Source: Plantago major
Taxonomy: Eukaryota; Streptophyta; Magnoliopsida; Lamiales; Plantaginaceae
Length of the DNA stretch: 64,000 bases
Direction of reading: 5' to 3'
Assembly: GCA_026545765.1 (NCBI GenBank)
Contig: CM048840.1
Location: 21,270,765 to 21,334,764 of the forward strand
Below are positions 1 to 11,194 of the stretch, one piece after another; the stretch's first letter is position 1, and each line of letters opens with the position of its first letter. Below the pieces are notes generated by a model that saw nothing but the letters and a program-made list of their open reading frames with translations, searched no databases and was not told the origin of the DNA. The translations under genes and the position numbers were made by a program.

Positions 1-3000
1 CCTCCAAGTCCCTAAGCATACAAGAGGCACAACCTTCTGGAGACAAGGTCTCAGAAGATGTTGGACGCCCAGAAAGGCAACTCCAGAATGCTCCAAGAAT
101 CTGAACGATCGCTCCGAACTCCAGAGATGATAGAAATATCATAGATGGGTCTGCACCAACACAAAATAGTGATTCTGAGGATGATGAAGTACTTGCAAAA
201 GTACTCAAAAGATTCAAGTATGAGACCCATGGAGACAAGAGCCCCTCTGCCCAGCAGGAAGAAGAAGGCATGGGTGAGGAAGATAGAATGCTGGAAGATC
301 CTGACATTGCTTCCACATTCACAATGCCAACACTTAATGTTGCTGAAGAAAATCCTGTTCTAACACAGGTTCCTCAACCTTCTGAGAAAGCTCAACTCTC
401 AGAAAGGGATCAAACTGAGATGGAGACTCAGAATGATACTGCAGAGGAGAACAACAATGAGCACAGAGAGACTGTGGAATCACCACAAGTCTAAGAGATC
501 AATGATCAGCTTGACTCTATTCAGGTAACAAAGATGGTTTGTATTTAACTTGTGAACATAGGTATATGTTAACTAGTTATTCATAAGCTTTGTTTGTTAC
601 AGGCCAATTTAGAGGCAATCTTTCAGGGGGGAGAAAACTTGTCCACCCCTTTGAATCAAGAAGAGGTTCCTCCAACCTCAGAACATCAAGAAGAGCCTGT
701 CCCACAGGTAGTAAAGTTATCTCTAAACAAGAAATAACTAACTAACAATGCTCTTATCTTATGTTCTAATATTCTTAATGTCTCTTCTTAGGCTCCAACT
801 GAGGAAGTAGTGGTGGTGGAACTAACACCCCAAAACCAAGAGATTCCAGAGGCTGAAAAGCTCTCTGAGGAAGTATTTACTGAGCCTTCTGCTGAGAAGG
901 TAAGTAATCAGTAATAGTCTTCTTCACGAATGCTCTGGAAAACCCACTACTAAATCTTTTATGTTTGTTCTTACAGGCTCAGTCAGAAGAACACTTGGTA
1001 GGAAAGACTGTGGTGTTATCTCCTCCAAAAGAAACTGGCAATGCTGAAGAAGCAGAGTCAGCAGAAAAGGTTCCAGAAACCCCCAAGGTTTCTGAGAAAG
1101 ATGCCACTGAGCTTCCTCACTTGGAAGTTCTAGCAGAAAGAAGGGTTGATGAGGATCAGACTTCTCCTCACAGCAAGGTATCTGAGGCCTCTGTGCCCAA
1201 TCAAGCAGAAGTCCAAGCAGATGAGCCTAGTGTTTCTACACAGGTATGCTCAGAAAGCTTACTTTTGCACACAGATACTAACACAAGTGGTTTGAACAAA
1301 ACTAACTTGATCCCTTTCTTTCAGGCTCAAAGTCTAGTGCCAGTTGATTTACTCAAGGCTTTCCAGAAGCACACTTTAAACAAACATCTCAAGTGCTTCA
1401 GACAATGGCAGAAACTTAGAAATGCTGACCTTTCTGAATTAGCCAGAGTAATCGACGTCCCAGAAAAGAGAGCAATCGCCTTCAATCTGGAAGATTATAT
1501 CCATGAATTGTTCCCAACAGAGTCCTACTCTTTTGCCACTCTGATGCATGAAGACTTCATTCATGAAGTAGCACAAAGACTTATAGTAGATTTCAAGTCT
1601 GCGGATGCTCAAACCCAAGAGCAGATGCTTACCCATCCTGCCTTGCCCAGCAAGCTCACTACTTATCCTACTGAACAAGAAGAAGTTAATGGGAGGATGA
1701 TTACATTCCCAAATGTGATCAACCTGGTTTCAGAAGATGACGAGGAGATGGACGAAAATGATTATCAAGAACCTCCCTCTGAGCATCCAAACCAAGAAGC
1801 AAAGAACAGGAGTGATGATGATGATGATGATCAGAATGATGATCCCCAACCTGGACAAGGCGGGATTCAGAAAGCTAGCTACGGAAGTGGAGAAAAGGCT
1901 ACTCCTTCAAATGCTCAGAAAGCTCAATCATCATCACCTCCCAAGTCTCATCAAGGTATCCAACAGGCTGAGCACAATGATGCCATAGAAGAAATTTCAG
2001 CCGCTGAGTTCAGGATTGAACAACTCAGAAAGGTGTTGGAAGAAGAAAAGAGAATCAACATTGAGTGTCAAGCTCTTGTTGATGAAAAGGAGGCCAAACT
2101 CAAGAAGCTCAAAGAAGCTAATGCCAAGGAATTGGCACTCCTAGATGAGCAAAGAAATCTGAAGAATGCCATTGTTGTCTGGCAACCGAGATAGATGCCA
2201 TGGATGACAATGATGATGAAGAGCATGATGCTGAGGCTGCATCAGAAAGACCTTCTACATCCTCTCAGAAGGCCAGCATACTCCAAGGCAAACAAAAGAT
2301 GTTAGCCAACTTGCAAACAATCCCAGAGAAGGATTATGAGAGTGATGCTGAAGAAGACCACAACTTGATTACTGCAGAAGAAGATGAGAGACTTATCACT
2401 CAGCAAAAGAGAGCCCTACTTGCTCCTCATATCTTCTCTGCACCAGGTAGTTCAAGAAGTGAAGAGCACCGTGCAAGGAATAGTATCCCTTTGGAACTCA
2501 TAGAGACACTAGTTGCCCAAGACACAGAAGTGCTAAAATCCGTCCCAGAAGAGATGAAGCCATTGGCTACTGGTTTACTCAATAGAGAAACCAGCATAGC
2601 TCTCTCTCATAAAGACCTAGGGTCGGTCAGGGATGAGGATTGTAACAATGCTAATGCAGCATTGAATGAAGCCAGCCATGCTGTCCTGCAAGCCAACGCC
2701 ATCCTAAGGCCGCTTGAAGAGCTCAACATAAAGGAGCAGGAACTGGTTAGGCAGAACAAAGAGCTAAAGAAGGAACTTCAAGAATTAGTCAGGGTGCACA
2801 ACAACCTCCAGAAAAACTTTGAATCACTCTCTGAAGCTTATGCTATCATGAGTCAGTCATTCATGACTAAGGGGGAAGAAGAGATGCCTCAGAAAGGCAG
2901 AGGAAGAAAAAGAAAATAATCAATTCCTCCCTCCTCAAGTCAACTAGTCATCAAAGACACTGGAGATGCCCCTGCTGAAGAAGTTGTTCCAGATCAACCA

Positions 3001-3303
3001 GCCAGAAGGCTGAGAAGTATGGTTACTAGGGGAACCAAGTCCCTTAGGATCTCATATGGGAACAACCAGAATAATCCTGAAGAAGGAGAAGTGAGAATCC
3101 AAGAAAGCTGCAAGTCTCCAGTTTTGGACTTCAATGATGATGAGGATGATTCTAATGAACATCCACTTCACAAGAAAAGGAGACAAGCAACTACTTCACA
3201 ACCTCCTCTGGCAGCAAATCCCTTAGCAGCCAGAACTCCTACTGGCAACACCAAGTCTATACAAGGAGGATCTACCAGCACAGCCCCAAGGCAGGAAGAA
3301 AGG
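1..3303 (+). mobile_element. Sirevirus-like Ty1/copia element A, 3' internal part
   Basis: Internal DNA of an LTR retrotransposon on the + strand; its 5' part lies left of the window. It is colinear over its whole length with the 3' gene of element B on the opposite strand (about 5,880-9,170), so both belong to one family. It is cut at 3,303/3,304 by the LTR of element B. The five bases before the cut (AAAGG, 3,299-3,303) would be one side of the target duplication of B. The ORF text continues in B exactly past this point (GAAGAAAGG then GTTAGAGG), which supports an insertion inside the gene rather than its natural end. The 3' LTR of A is inferred to be the truncated LTR at 14,365-15,596. Confidence 0.8.
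1..3303 (+). pseudogene. Intron-containing 3' (env-position) gene of element A, broken
   Basis: Copy of the extra gene that follows pol in this family. Readable exons are 1-524, 603-707, 792-899, 977-1243 and 1325 onward. The introns between them (78, 84, 77 and 81 nt) have GT-AG ends, all are phase 0, and each following exon begins with GC (Ala). The protein is acidic and rich in Ser, Glu and Gln, with two coiled-coil stretches (about 2,010-2,165 and 2,700-2,860), an RGRKRK basic motif near 2,900 and a poly-Asp run near 1,815. Lesions relative to copy B: stop TAA at 492-494, a one-base deletion near 2,180, a stop after RKRK near 2,917, and the LTR insertion at 3,304. An 80-nt intron present in copy B is exactly absent at 1,126/1,127. 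Env-like ORFs with coiled coils after pol are known in Sireviruses such as soybean SIRE1; the function of this protein is unknown. Confidence 0.75.
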
Positions 3304-4721
3304 TGTTGGTCCAGATAACGGCAAAGTAAAAGACTAGAGGGGGGGGGGGGTGAATAGTCTTTTAAAACTTTTGTCGATAAACACAGTTTCTTAGAAACCT
3401 GGGGGTTTCTGATACTTAAATTCAGAGCGCGGAAGACTTTAAGATAGGTAAGTGCAGAAACAATAAGTATGTGTGTGTGCGCTTTGCTGAAATGTAAATA
3501 CAGAAAGGTAAATAACACAGCAAGTATAGTGGTATCTGGATGTGGCGTAATCCTCCAACTAATCTACTTCGGTCTTTCTGAGACCTAGAATTCACTAGAA
3601 CAGATAATTGAGTTCACCTTACAATAATCCTATTCTAAGATTCCCAAATAAATGGTTCCCAACCAAATGTTCCCCCTGAGTTATTCCCCAGCTCCTAGAG
3701 CTAAGTACTTCCTCTACTCAGATAACCTTGGAGTTGTTCCCTGATTTCCCAAATCAAGTACTTCCTCTACTCCACGCCTTGATGGTGTTGGTTATAAGGT
3801 TTTGTCAGAAAGGCTTCTCGTATAACTTTTCAGTTATGTTTACAGAGAGCCAAACCGAACAAGACTACTTAATACACTTGTTCAGTGGATGGCAGTCTGC
3901 TCTTTACTGACCCAAGTAATTGGTGTCCGTTCTGGAGAATGAGCTTCACAAAGGGTATCTGATAGTTCAACTCTTTCACGAATAACAATCTCTTGTTAAG
4001 GTTCAGGACAACTTAGAACTACTAGTGATTCTTCAAATGTAAAGCTTTCGAAAGGATAGTAGAGTGCTTGAGAGAATACTTTACTTGATGGTAAGTTTGC
4101 AAGATAGAGCGTAAGGTATGTTCTTCAAGCATCTAAGTGTGATATATATAGATAAATTTGAGAGGCGTTTGAATTGTATCCGTTGTGCTCTCTATCAAAT
4201 TATATCCGCTTATATCTTGAACTATGTACCGTAAGTCACTATCTCATTTTTCAAATGAGGATCGCTTTTAAAGATTTCGCCGATGCATTTAATGCATAGT
4301 ACTGTTCATTGTCCTTTAGTCTCAACGGATACATGAGCCTTTCTGATGGCTTGCATGCTCCATACTCATGATGTCATATGTTCAGAACCATATTTTGAAA
4401 GTAAGTTAATATACTTAAGAAAGGATTAAGGACATAGTCTTTCTGAGTTAGACTAAACCTTTGTGTCTTCATAAATCTTGTGCAATCTTCAGTCTTCTAA
4501 TCTTCAGAAAAACTCCATTGCTAGGATTGATCTTCATGGTCTTCTTGAAATAAAAATTACACTCAGAGACCTATAATCCTATTACAAGATTTAATAGACT
4601 AATCATACTCAGTGATTTCCTCTTTTACAATGTTCAAGTGAACCAAGAGTACTTAATCACCTTTCTGGCTAAGATAAGAACATGTGATGAGTGATCAAAA
4701 TACTAACAGATATTCCTAACA
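3304..4721 (-). repeat. 3' LTR of element B
   Basis: 1,418-bp LTR that on the minus strand starts TGTTAGGAATATCTG and ends GTTATCTGGACCAACA, giving the usual TG...CA ends inside a TGTT...AACA palindrome. Related LTRs occur at 13,945-14,364 (fragment), 14,365-15,596 (inverted) and 34,502-36,124 (solo). A 12-base G run at 3,339-3,350 lies close to the downstream end, and a homopolymer run sits at the same place in the other copies. It abuts a polypurine tract on its upstream side. Confidence 0.88.
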
Positions 4722-4740
4722 AATTTCCCCCTTTTTGATC
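4722..4740 (-). promoter_or_regulatory. Polypurine tract of element B
   Basis: Directly next to the 3' LTR the minus strand reads GATCAAAAAGGGGGAAATT. A purine run ending at the LTR boundary is the plus-strand primer of LTR retrotransposons. It fixes the LTR border and the orientation of B. Confidence 0.8.
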
Positions 4741-5099
4741 AGTCATCCATGACTATCTTTTAAGTCCTAATACAAAAATGTAATCGTGGAAGAGAAAACA
4801 ATCCACCACTTAATCATTTCACATGATATTCAATTTTAGTTGAATTAAGTGCAGAAAGTAAACATCAACCAAATCACAAGAAGTGATCTTTGCTGATAAG
4901 TTGTCATCTATTAAAAAGTATCTGAGAGTATGATCTTCAGATAGGTACAGTTTACAGAAAGAGATGCAACTTTTACATATAGAGAATTTTAGAAACAATC
5001 AGCAAGATTACAAAAAGTAACAAAACATGCTAAGTAAATTAGAACAAAGGAGAGTCCAAGCTCCAAGAGAGTATTCTAATGTTACTAGTCTTCAAGTCT

Positions 5100-8000
5100 T
5101 CAGAAATGCAACTTGGGTTCAAATACCTCAAGTTTCAGCACCCTTTCTGGATCAGTTGACATGATCATCCACTTTTCTGCATTCTTGGACATAGTCATAT
5201 AGAATCCTTCTGACAGAGAGCTCTGTCTTTCTGGATAAGTCACATATTTCATGATAACTCTTGCCAAGCTTGTGATTCTTCCGTAAAATGTTTGACCTGT
5301 ATATTTTCCCTGCACCTGTGCATGGTCTACTTGCGGTACAAGGTTGAAATACTTGTATATTTCTTCCAGATAGTGTATATCATCTAGGTATTCATCCAAT
5401 GTCATATAGAATGACTCATAGGTTGAAACAACTAGTTTGTTCTTCCTTCTGTAGCTATCATCCAGTTTTCTTACCTTGTGTACATCATCAGGTTTTGGGT
5501 AAGGACATGCAAAAGAAAGATCCATCTTTCTGGCTTCATTCCTCTTTTCTACTTCAAAGTTTAGCCAGGCATGAAGGTGCTCAGGTTTTAGCAATTCTGG
5601 CTTGCCTTCTCCATTTCGTGATCCGTTGAGGATGGGAGTTGGAAACTTATCATTGATAAGTAGATGTTGTAGTTCCAGAATCCAATACCCTCTCTTGTTC
5701 AGAATGCACCTATATGAAGATTCTTCATTACTGGTCTTCATATACTCAATGTGGGCATCAGTTGGCCTTTCTTGATGTGTTTCATTGTTAATTCTGCCAA
5801 ACTGGAAATCCCTTCTTGCTTTTCTGTTTGGTGGCCTTCTGTCAGGAGATCCTCTAACCCTTTCTTCCCTTGCCAATGTCTTGGTGGATGTTCCTTGTAT
5901 AGACTTGGTATTTCGAAGGAGTTAAAACGCTAAGGGCTTTGCTGCCAGAGGAGGTTGTGAAGTAGTTGCTTGTCTCCTTTTCTTGTGAAGTGGATGTTCA
6001 TCAGAATCATCCTCATCATCATTGAAGTCCAAAATTGGAGACTTGCAGCTTTCTTGACCTCTTACTTCTCCTTCTTCTTTTTCTTCTTCTTCAGAAGTCT
6101 TCTTCTCTTCTGAGATTCTAAGGGACTTGATTCCCCTAGTAACCATACTTCTCAGCCTTCTGGCTGGTTGATCTGGAACAACTTCTTCAGCAAGGGTGTC
6201 TCCAGTGGTGTCCTTAATGACAAGTTGACTTGAGGAGGGAGGATTTGATTGTTTTCTTTTTCTTCCTCTGCCTTTCTGAGGCATCTCTTCTTCCCCCTTA
6301 GTCATGAAGGACTGACTCATGATAGCATAAGCTTCAAAGAGAGTTTCAAATTTTTTCTGGAGTTTGTTGTGCACCCTGACCAATTCTTGAAGTTCCTTCT
6401 TCAGCTCTTTGTTCTGTCTAACCACTTCCTGCTCCTTTGTGTTGAGCTCTTCAAGCGGCCTTAGGATGGCGTTGGCTTGCAGGACAACATGGCTGGCTTC
6501 ATTCAATGCTGCATTAGCATTGTTACAATCCTCATCCCTGACCAACCTAGGTCTTTCTGAGAGAGAGCTATGCTGGTTGCTCTGTTGAGTAAAGCAGCAG
6601 GTAATGGCTTCATCTCTTCTGGGACGGATTTTAGCACTTCTGTGTCTGGGGCAACTAGTGTCTTTCTGAGTTCTAAAAAGACACTGTTCCTTGCACGGTG
6701 CTCTTCACTTCTTGAACTACTTGGTGCAGAGAATATATGAGGAGCAAGTAGGGCTCTTTTGTGCTGAGTGACAAGTCTCTCATCTTCTGCTTCAGTAATC
6801 AAGTTGTGGGTTTCAGCATCACTATCATAATCCTTTTCTTGGATTGTTTGCAGATTGACAATCTTCTTCTGCTTACCATCAAGTGTGCTGGCCTTCTAAG
6901 AAGATGTAGAAGGTCTTTCTGATGCAGTCTCAGCATCATGCTCTTCATCATCATTGTCATCCATGGCATCTATCTCAGCAGCTGTGACAACAATGGAATT
7001 TTTCAAATTTCTTTGCTCATCTAGGAGTGCCAATTCTTTGGCATTAGCTTCTTCGAGCTTCTTGATTTTGGCTTCCTTTTCATCAACAAGACCTTGAGTC
7101 TCAATGTTGATTCTCTTCTTCCAATACCTTCTCGAGTTGTTCAATCAACTCAAGGTGAAATTTCTTCTAAGGCATCATTGTGTTCAGCCTGTTGGGTATC
7201 TTGATGAGACTTGGGAGGTGATGATGATGGAGCTTTCTGAGCATTTGAGGGAGTAGCCTTTTCTCCACTTCCTTTGATAGCTTTCTGAATTCCGCCTTGT
7301 CCAGGTTGGGGATCATCATTTTGATCATCATCATCATCATCCTTTTTCTTTGCTTCTTGGTTTGGATGCTCAGAAGGAGGTTCTAGATAATCATTTTCGT
7401 CCATCTCCTCGCCATCTTCTGAAACCAGGTTGATCACATTTGGGAATGTAATCATCCTCCCATTAACTTCTTCTTGTTCAGTTGGGTAGGTTGTGAGCTT
7501 GCTGGGCAAGGCAGGATGGGTAACCATCTGCTCTTGGGTTTGAGCATCCGCAGACTTGAAATCTGCCAAAAGTCTTTGTGCTACTTCATGAATGAAGTCT
7601 TCATGCATCAGAGTGGCAAATGTGTAGGAATCTATTGGGAATAATGCATGGATATAATCTTCCAGATTGAAGGCGATTGCTCTCTTCTCTGGGACGTCGA
7701 TTACTCTGGCTAATTCAGAAAGGTCAGCCTTTCTGAGTTTCTGCCATTGTCTAAAGCACTTGAGATATTTCTTTAAGGTGTGCTTCTGGAAGGCCTTGAG
7801 TAAATCAACTGGCACTAGACTTTGAGCTTGAAAGAAAGTGTTCAAGTTAGTTTTGCTCAAACTACTTGAGTTAGTATCTGTAAGCGAAAATAGGCTTTCT
7901 GAACACACCTGTGTAGAAACACTAGGCTCATTTTCCCGTACTTTTGCTTGCTTGGGCACAGAGGCCTCAGATACCTTGTTGTGAGGAGAAGTCTGATCCT

Positions 8001-10267
8001 CATCAACCTTTCTTTCTGCTAGAACCTGAGAATTAAAATCAAATATGTTTAGAAACTGTTAACAGAAAAGATAAGTGGAAAAATGCTTTCTGAGACTTCA
8101 CTTACTTCCAAGTGAGGAAGCTCAGCGGCATCTTTCTCAGAAACCTTGGGGGTTTCTGGAACCTTTTCTGCAGATATTGCTTGTTCAGCAGTTTTAGTTT
8201 CATTTGGAGGAGACAACACAACTGTTTCTCCATCCAATTGTTCTTCTGACTGAGCCTGTAAGAACAAACATAAAAGATTTAGTAGTGGTTTTTCCTGAGC
8301 ATTCTTGAAGAGGACTATTACTGTTTACTTACCTTCTCGTGAAGGCTCAAGAATACTTCCTCAGAAAGCTTTTCAGCTTCTGGAATCTCTAGGTTTTGGG
8401 GTGTTGGTTCCACCACCACTACTTCCTCAGTTGGAGTCTAAGAAGAGACATTAAAAATATTAGAACATAAGATAAGAGCATTTTTAGTTATTTCTTGTTC
8501 AGAGATAACTTTACTACATGTGGGACAGGCTCTTCTTGATGTTCTGAGGTTGGAGGAACCTCTTCTTGATTCAAGGGGTGGATGTTTTCTTCCCCAAAGT
8601 GTGTCTCAAGTTGGCTGTAATAAATCTGACTTATGAGTAACAAGTTAACATGCAATTATGTTGACATGTTAGATACAAACTATCTTTGTTACCTTAATAG
8701 AGTCAGGCTGATCATTAATCTCTTGGACTTGTGGTGATTCCACAGTCTCTCTGTGCCCATTATTATTCTCCTCTGCAGTATCATTCTGAGTCTCCATCTC
8801 AGTTTGATCCCTTTCTGAGAGTTGAGCTTTCTCAGAAGGTTGAGGAACCTGTTCAAGAACAGGGTTTTCTTCAGCAATATTAAGTGCTGGCATTGTGAAT
8901 GTGGAAGCAATGTCAGGATCTTCCAGCATTCTATCTTCCTCACCCAGGCCTTCTTCTTCCTGCTGGGCAGAGGGACTTTTGTCTTTCTGAAGAGCTGAGC
9001 TTGATGCTCCTCCATGATGCAAGTACTTCATCATCCTCAGAATCACTATTCTGTATTGGTGCAGACCCATCTATGATATTTCTATCATCTCTGGAGAGTT
9101 CTGGAGCATTCTGGTTCAAGACACTTGGGGCATTCTGGAGTTGCCTTTCTGAGCGTCCAACATCTTCTGAGACCTTGTCTCCAGAAGGTTGCGCCTCTTG
9201 TATTTTTAGGGGCTTGGAGGCTCTTTTGCTATGAGTCCTCTTTCTCTTGGCAACTGGAGGTTTAGCTTGAGCTTGCTCAGAGACCGCCTCACCTTGCTGT
9301 GCAGTTTCTTCTTCTTCTGCCTTTCTGAGTGCGTTCTCAGCAGCAATTTTCTCCTTTTCTTCAAAAGCGTGTATGAAAAGGGAGTTGGTGACTGGGATTT
9401 TCTGCCTCTCTCTGAGAGTGATTCCCATTGTTTCCAGAATGTAACAGATTTTGAGACCAAAGTGCATATTGGCCTTTGGCTCAGCAAGGCCATTGATGAT
9501 TTTGGGCTCAAATTTCTCAATATGTCCAAGGAATTTGTTGAAGGCGTACTTCCCCCAATTGAAGTGGGTTTCCTGCCCTTCATTCTTCTTGTTCAGAAGA
9601 TGCATCATCATCCATCTCTCCATGCTTATCTGATCTACTCCACCTTTGTTGCCATCAAAGCAACGGACCAGAATAAGAGCTAAAGTACTCCAGTGTTTCT
9701 GGAGATGACTAGTTCTGATGGCCTTCAGAACAAAGTCTCCTAGGCAACCTTTTGCATTTTCTAACTGGATTGCTTCAAATAGCTCTTTAACGCCTTGAAT
9801 CATGGAAGCGTCCTTGATGTTGATGTCTTCAAATGTTCCTCGATTTTTCAATCGGAATATCTTGCAGAAAGTCTTGCAGTCTAGAACAATTTCTTGTCCT
9901 TGGACTTCAGTCTGCATGTATTTTTCTTCTTCATTATTCACAACTTTTGTGAAGATTTTGGAGTTGTTATAGAACTCCAGTACATCCAGTGTGGATAGTC
10001 CACTGGGTGCAGCAGATAGAAGCTTGTAGATATGGGAATTCTTCAGCATTCCCAATATCAGTTTCCTTTCTAGTTTTGAATGTATAACTGCTGGTACATA
10101 TCTCTTCACTAGAAAAGCTCCCCAATTCATTTTGTGGTTAGGGTTCCATCCATGGGGTAAACTTTCCTGATGCTTATTCAACACCTTAAGTTCCTTACCT
10201 CCTTGCTTTTCGGAGGAGCGGATAATCTGACCTTAGGGTTCTTGGTGGTCATCTTCTTGGGTGCCAT
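5100..10267 (-). pseudogene. Intron-containing 3' (env-position) gene of element B
   Basis: Long gene downstream of RNase H. The first ATG (10,267) follows a short basic leader (MAPKKMTTKNPKV); a one-base slip near 10,205 then leads into a long frame (10,184-about 9,000) carrying a compact domain of roughly 270 residues often seen as an uncharacterised plant-transposon protein. Next comes an acidic Ser/Glu/Gln-rich part split by five phase-0 introns: 8,692-8,615, 8,517-8,438, 8,332-8,256, 8,105-8,026 and about 7,908-7,828 (77-81 nt). Two coiled coils (about 7,120-7,000 and 6,450-6,320), an RGRKRK motif near 6,255 and a C-terminal segment of about 258 residues (5,876-5,100) follow. Stops and frameshifts near 10,205, 9,010, 7,165, 6,900 and 6,540 make this copy defective. 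It is the better copy for defining gene structure, since A ends early. Role unknown. Confidence 0.75.
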
Positions 10268-11194
10268 CTCTTATATAGAGTTTTGAGTGAGTGCTTTTCA
10301 GATGAATTTTGCACAATTAATCGAGATTAGTCTGTCTTTTCAGAAGACTAAGCACAAGAAGTTGAGTTTGAGAGGGTTTTTGTAAATCTTGAGAGATTTT
10401 CTTTGTTTTGATCTGATTTGAAATTTTGAATTGGTAAAAATGTTTGTCTTTTGCCCAAATCCTATATATATAGCGACAAAATGTACATAGATACAACATA
10501 CATATAGCTGAATATGAATGCGTGTCTTTGCATCTCGCATAGGCGTACGTCCTTTGTACTTCATTAAATGCGTAGTGGGCCATGTCTGCATTTATCAACA
10601 GACATTACTTGCTTTGTTTTAATCTCAATCGTTGAGATCAAACGTTTATTCATCAAGGGCTTATATTGAATATCTTGTAATGATATCAATCAACAAATGG
10701 TAATGTGCCGACTTGATGGATTTTTAATATGCTACATTCATTGTGTCACTTAGTAAAGAGTAGGAACACTTAATCGTTTGAGCTTATCATTCTGAGTGTC
10801 AAGTCCTTATCTATATATTGTTTATCATCAAAATGGTAAAAATACAAGACATTGCACATATTTGACTTTCAGAACTTATACCTTTTTGGGCTTTGTGTGT
10901 CCATTTCTCTTTATGACTAAATAGCTTTCTGAATTCAAGTGTCAGAAGCTTCAGTTGTTTGAATGTATTTGACCCACTCTCAGTAAGTAAGTTCTTGTTT
11001 TATTTACTTATTAAGTGTGTACCAACCTTTGCTTTTCTGGATACCCATTCCAGAAATGTTTTGCCTTTCTGAGTGTTGCTACTCAGAAACCTTTGCATCA
11101 CCTCTTATCAACTTGGCTTTCTGAGAACCTGTTCTCAGAGGCCTACTTATTTTCTACCTCACTTAATCAGACTTTAGAGATTCAGGACAATTTT
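10268..11194 (-). other. Spacer between pol and the 3' gene in element B
   Basis: About 0.93 kb without a coding frame of element type. It contains the candidate TATA box and several copies of the CTTTCTGAG / CTCAGAAAG motif (for example near 11,062, 11,083 and 11,119) that also recur in the LTR and in the 3' gene. Confidence 0.6.
10462..10473 (-). promoter_or_regulatory. Candidate TATA box upstream of the 3' gene of element B
   Basis: CTATATATATAG lies about 195 nt upstream of the first ATG of the 3' gene, in the non-coding spacer after RNase H. The spacing would allow a 5' leader of about 160 nt. A second TATA-like string (CTATATAAGAG, about 10,270-10,280) lies too close to the ATG to serve it. 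Function is inferred from position only. Confidence 0.35.

Noticed and set aside
3168..3518. 116-residue minus-strand frame across the A/B junction
   Set aside because: It crosses the LTR insertion border and has no domain; it is a chance frame.
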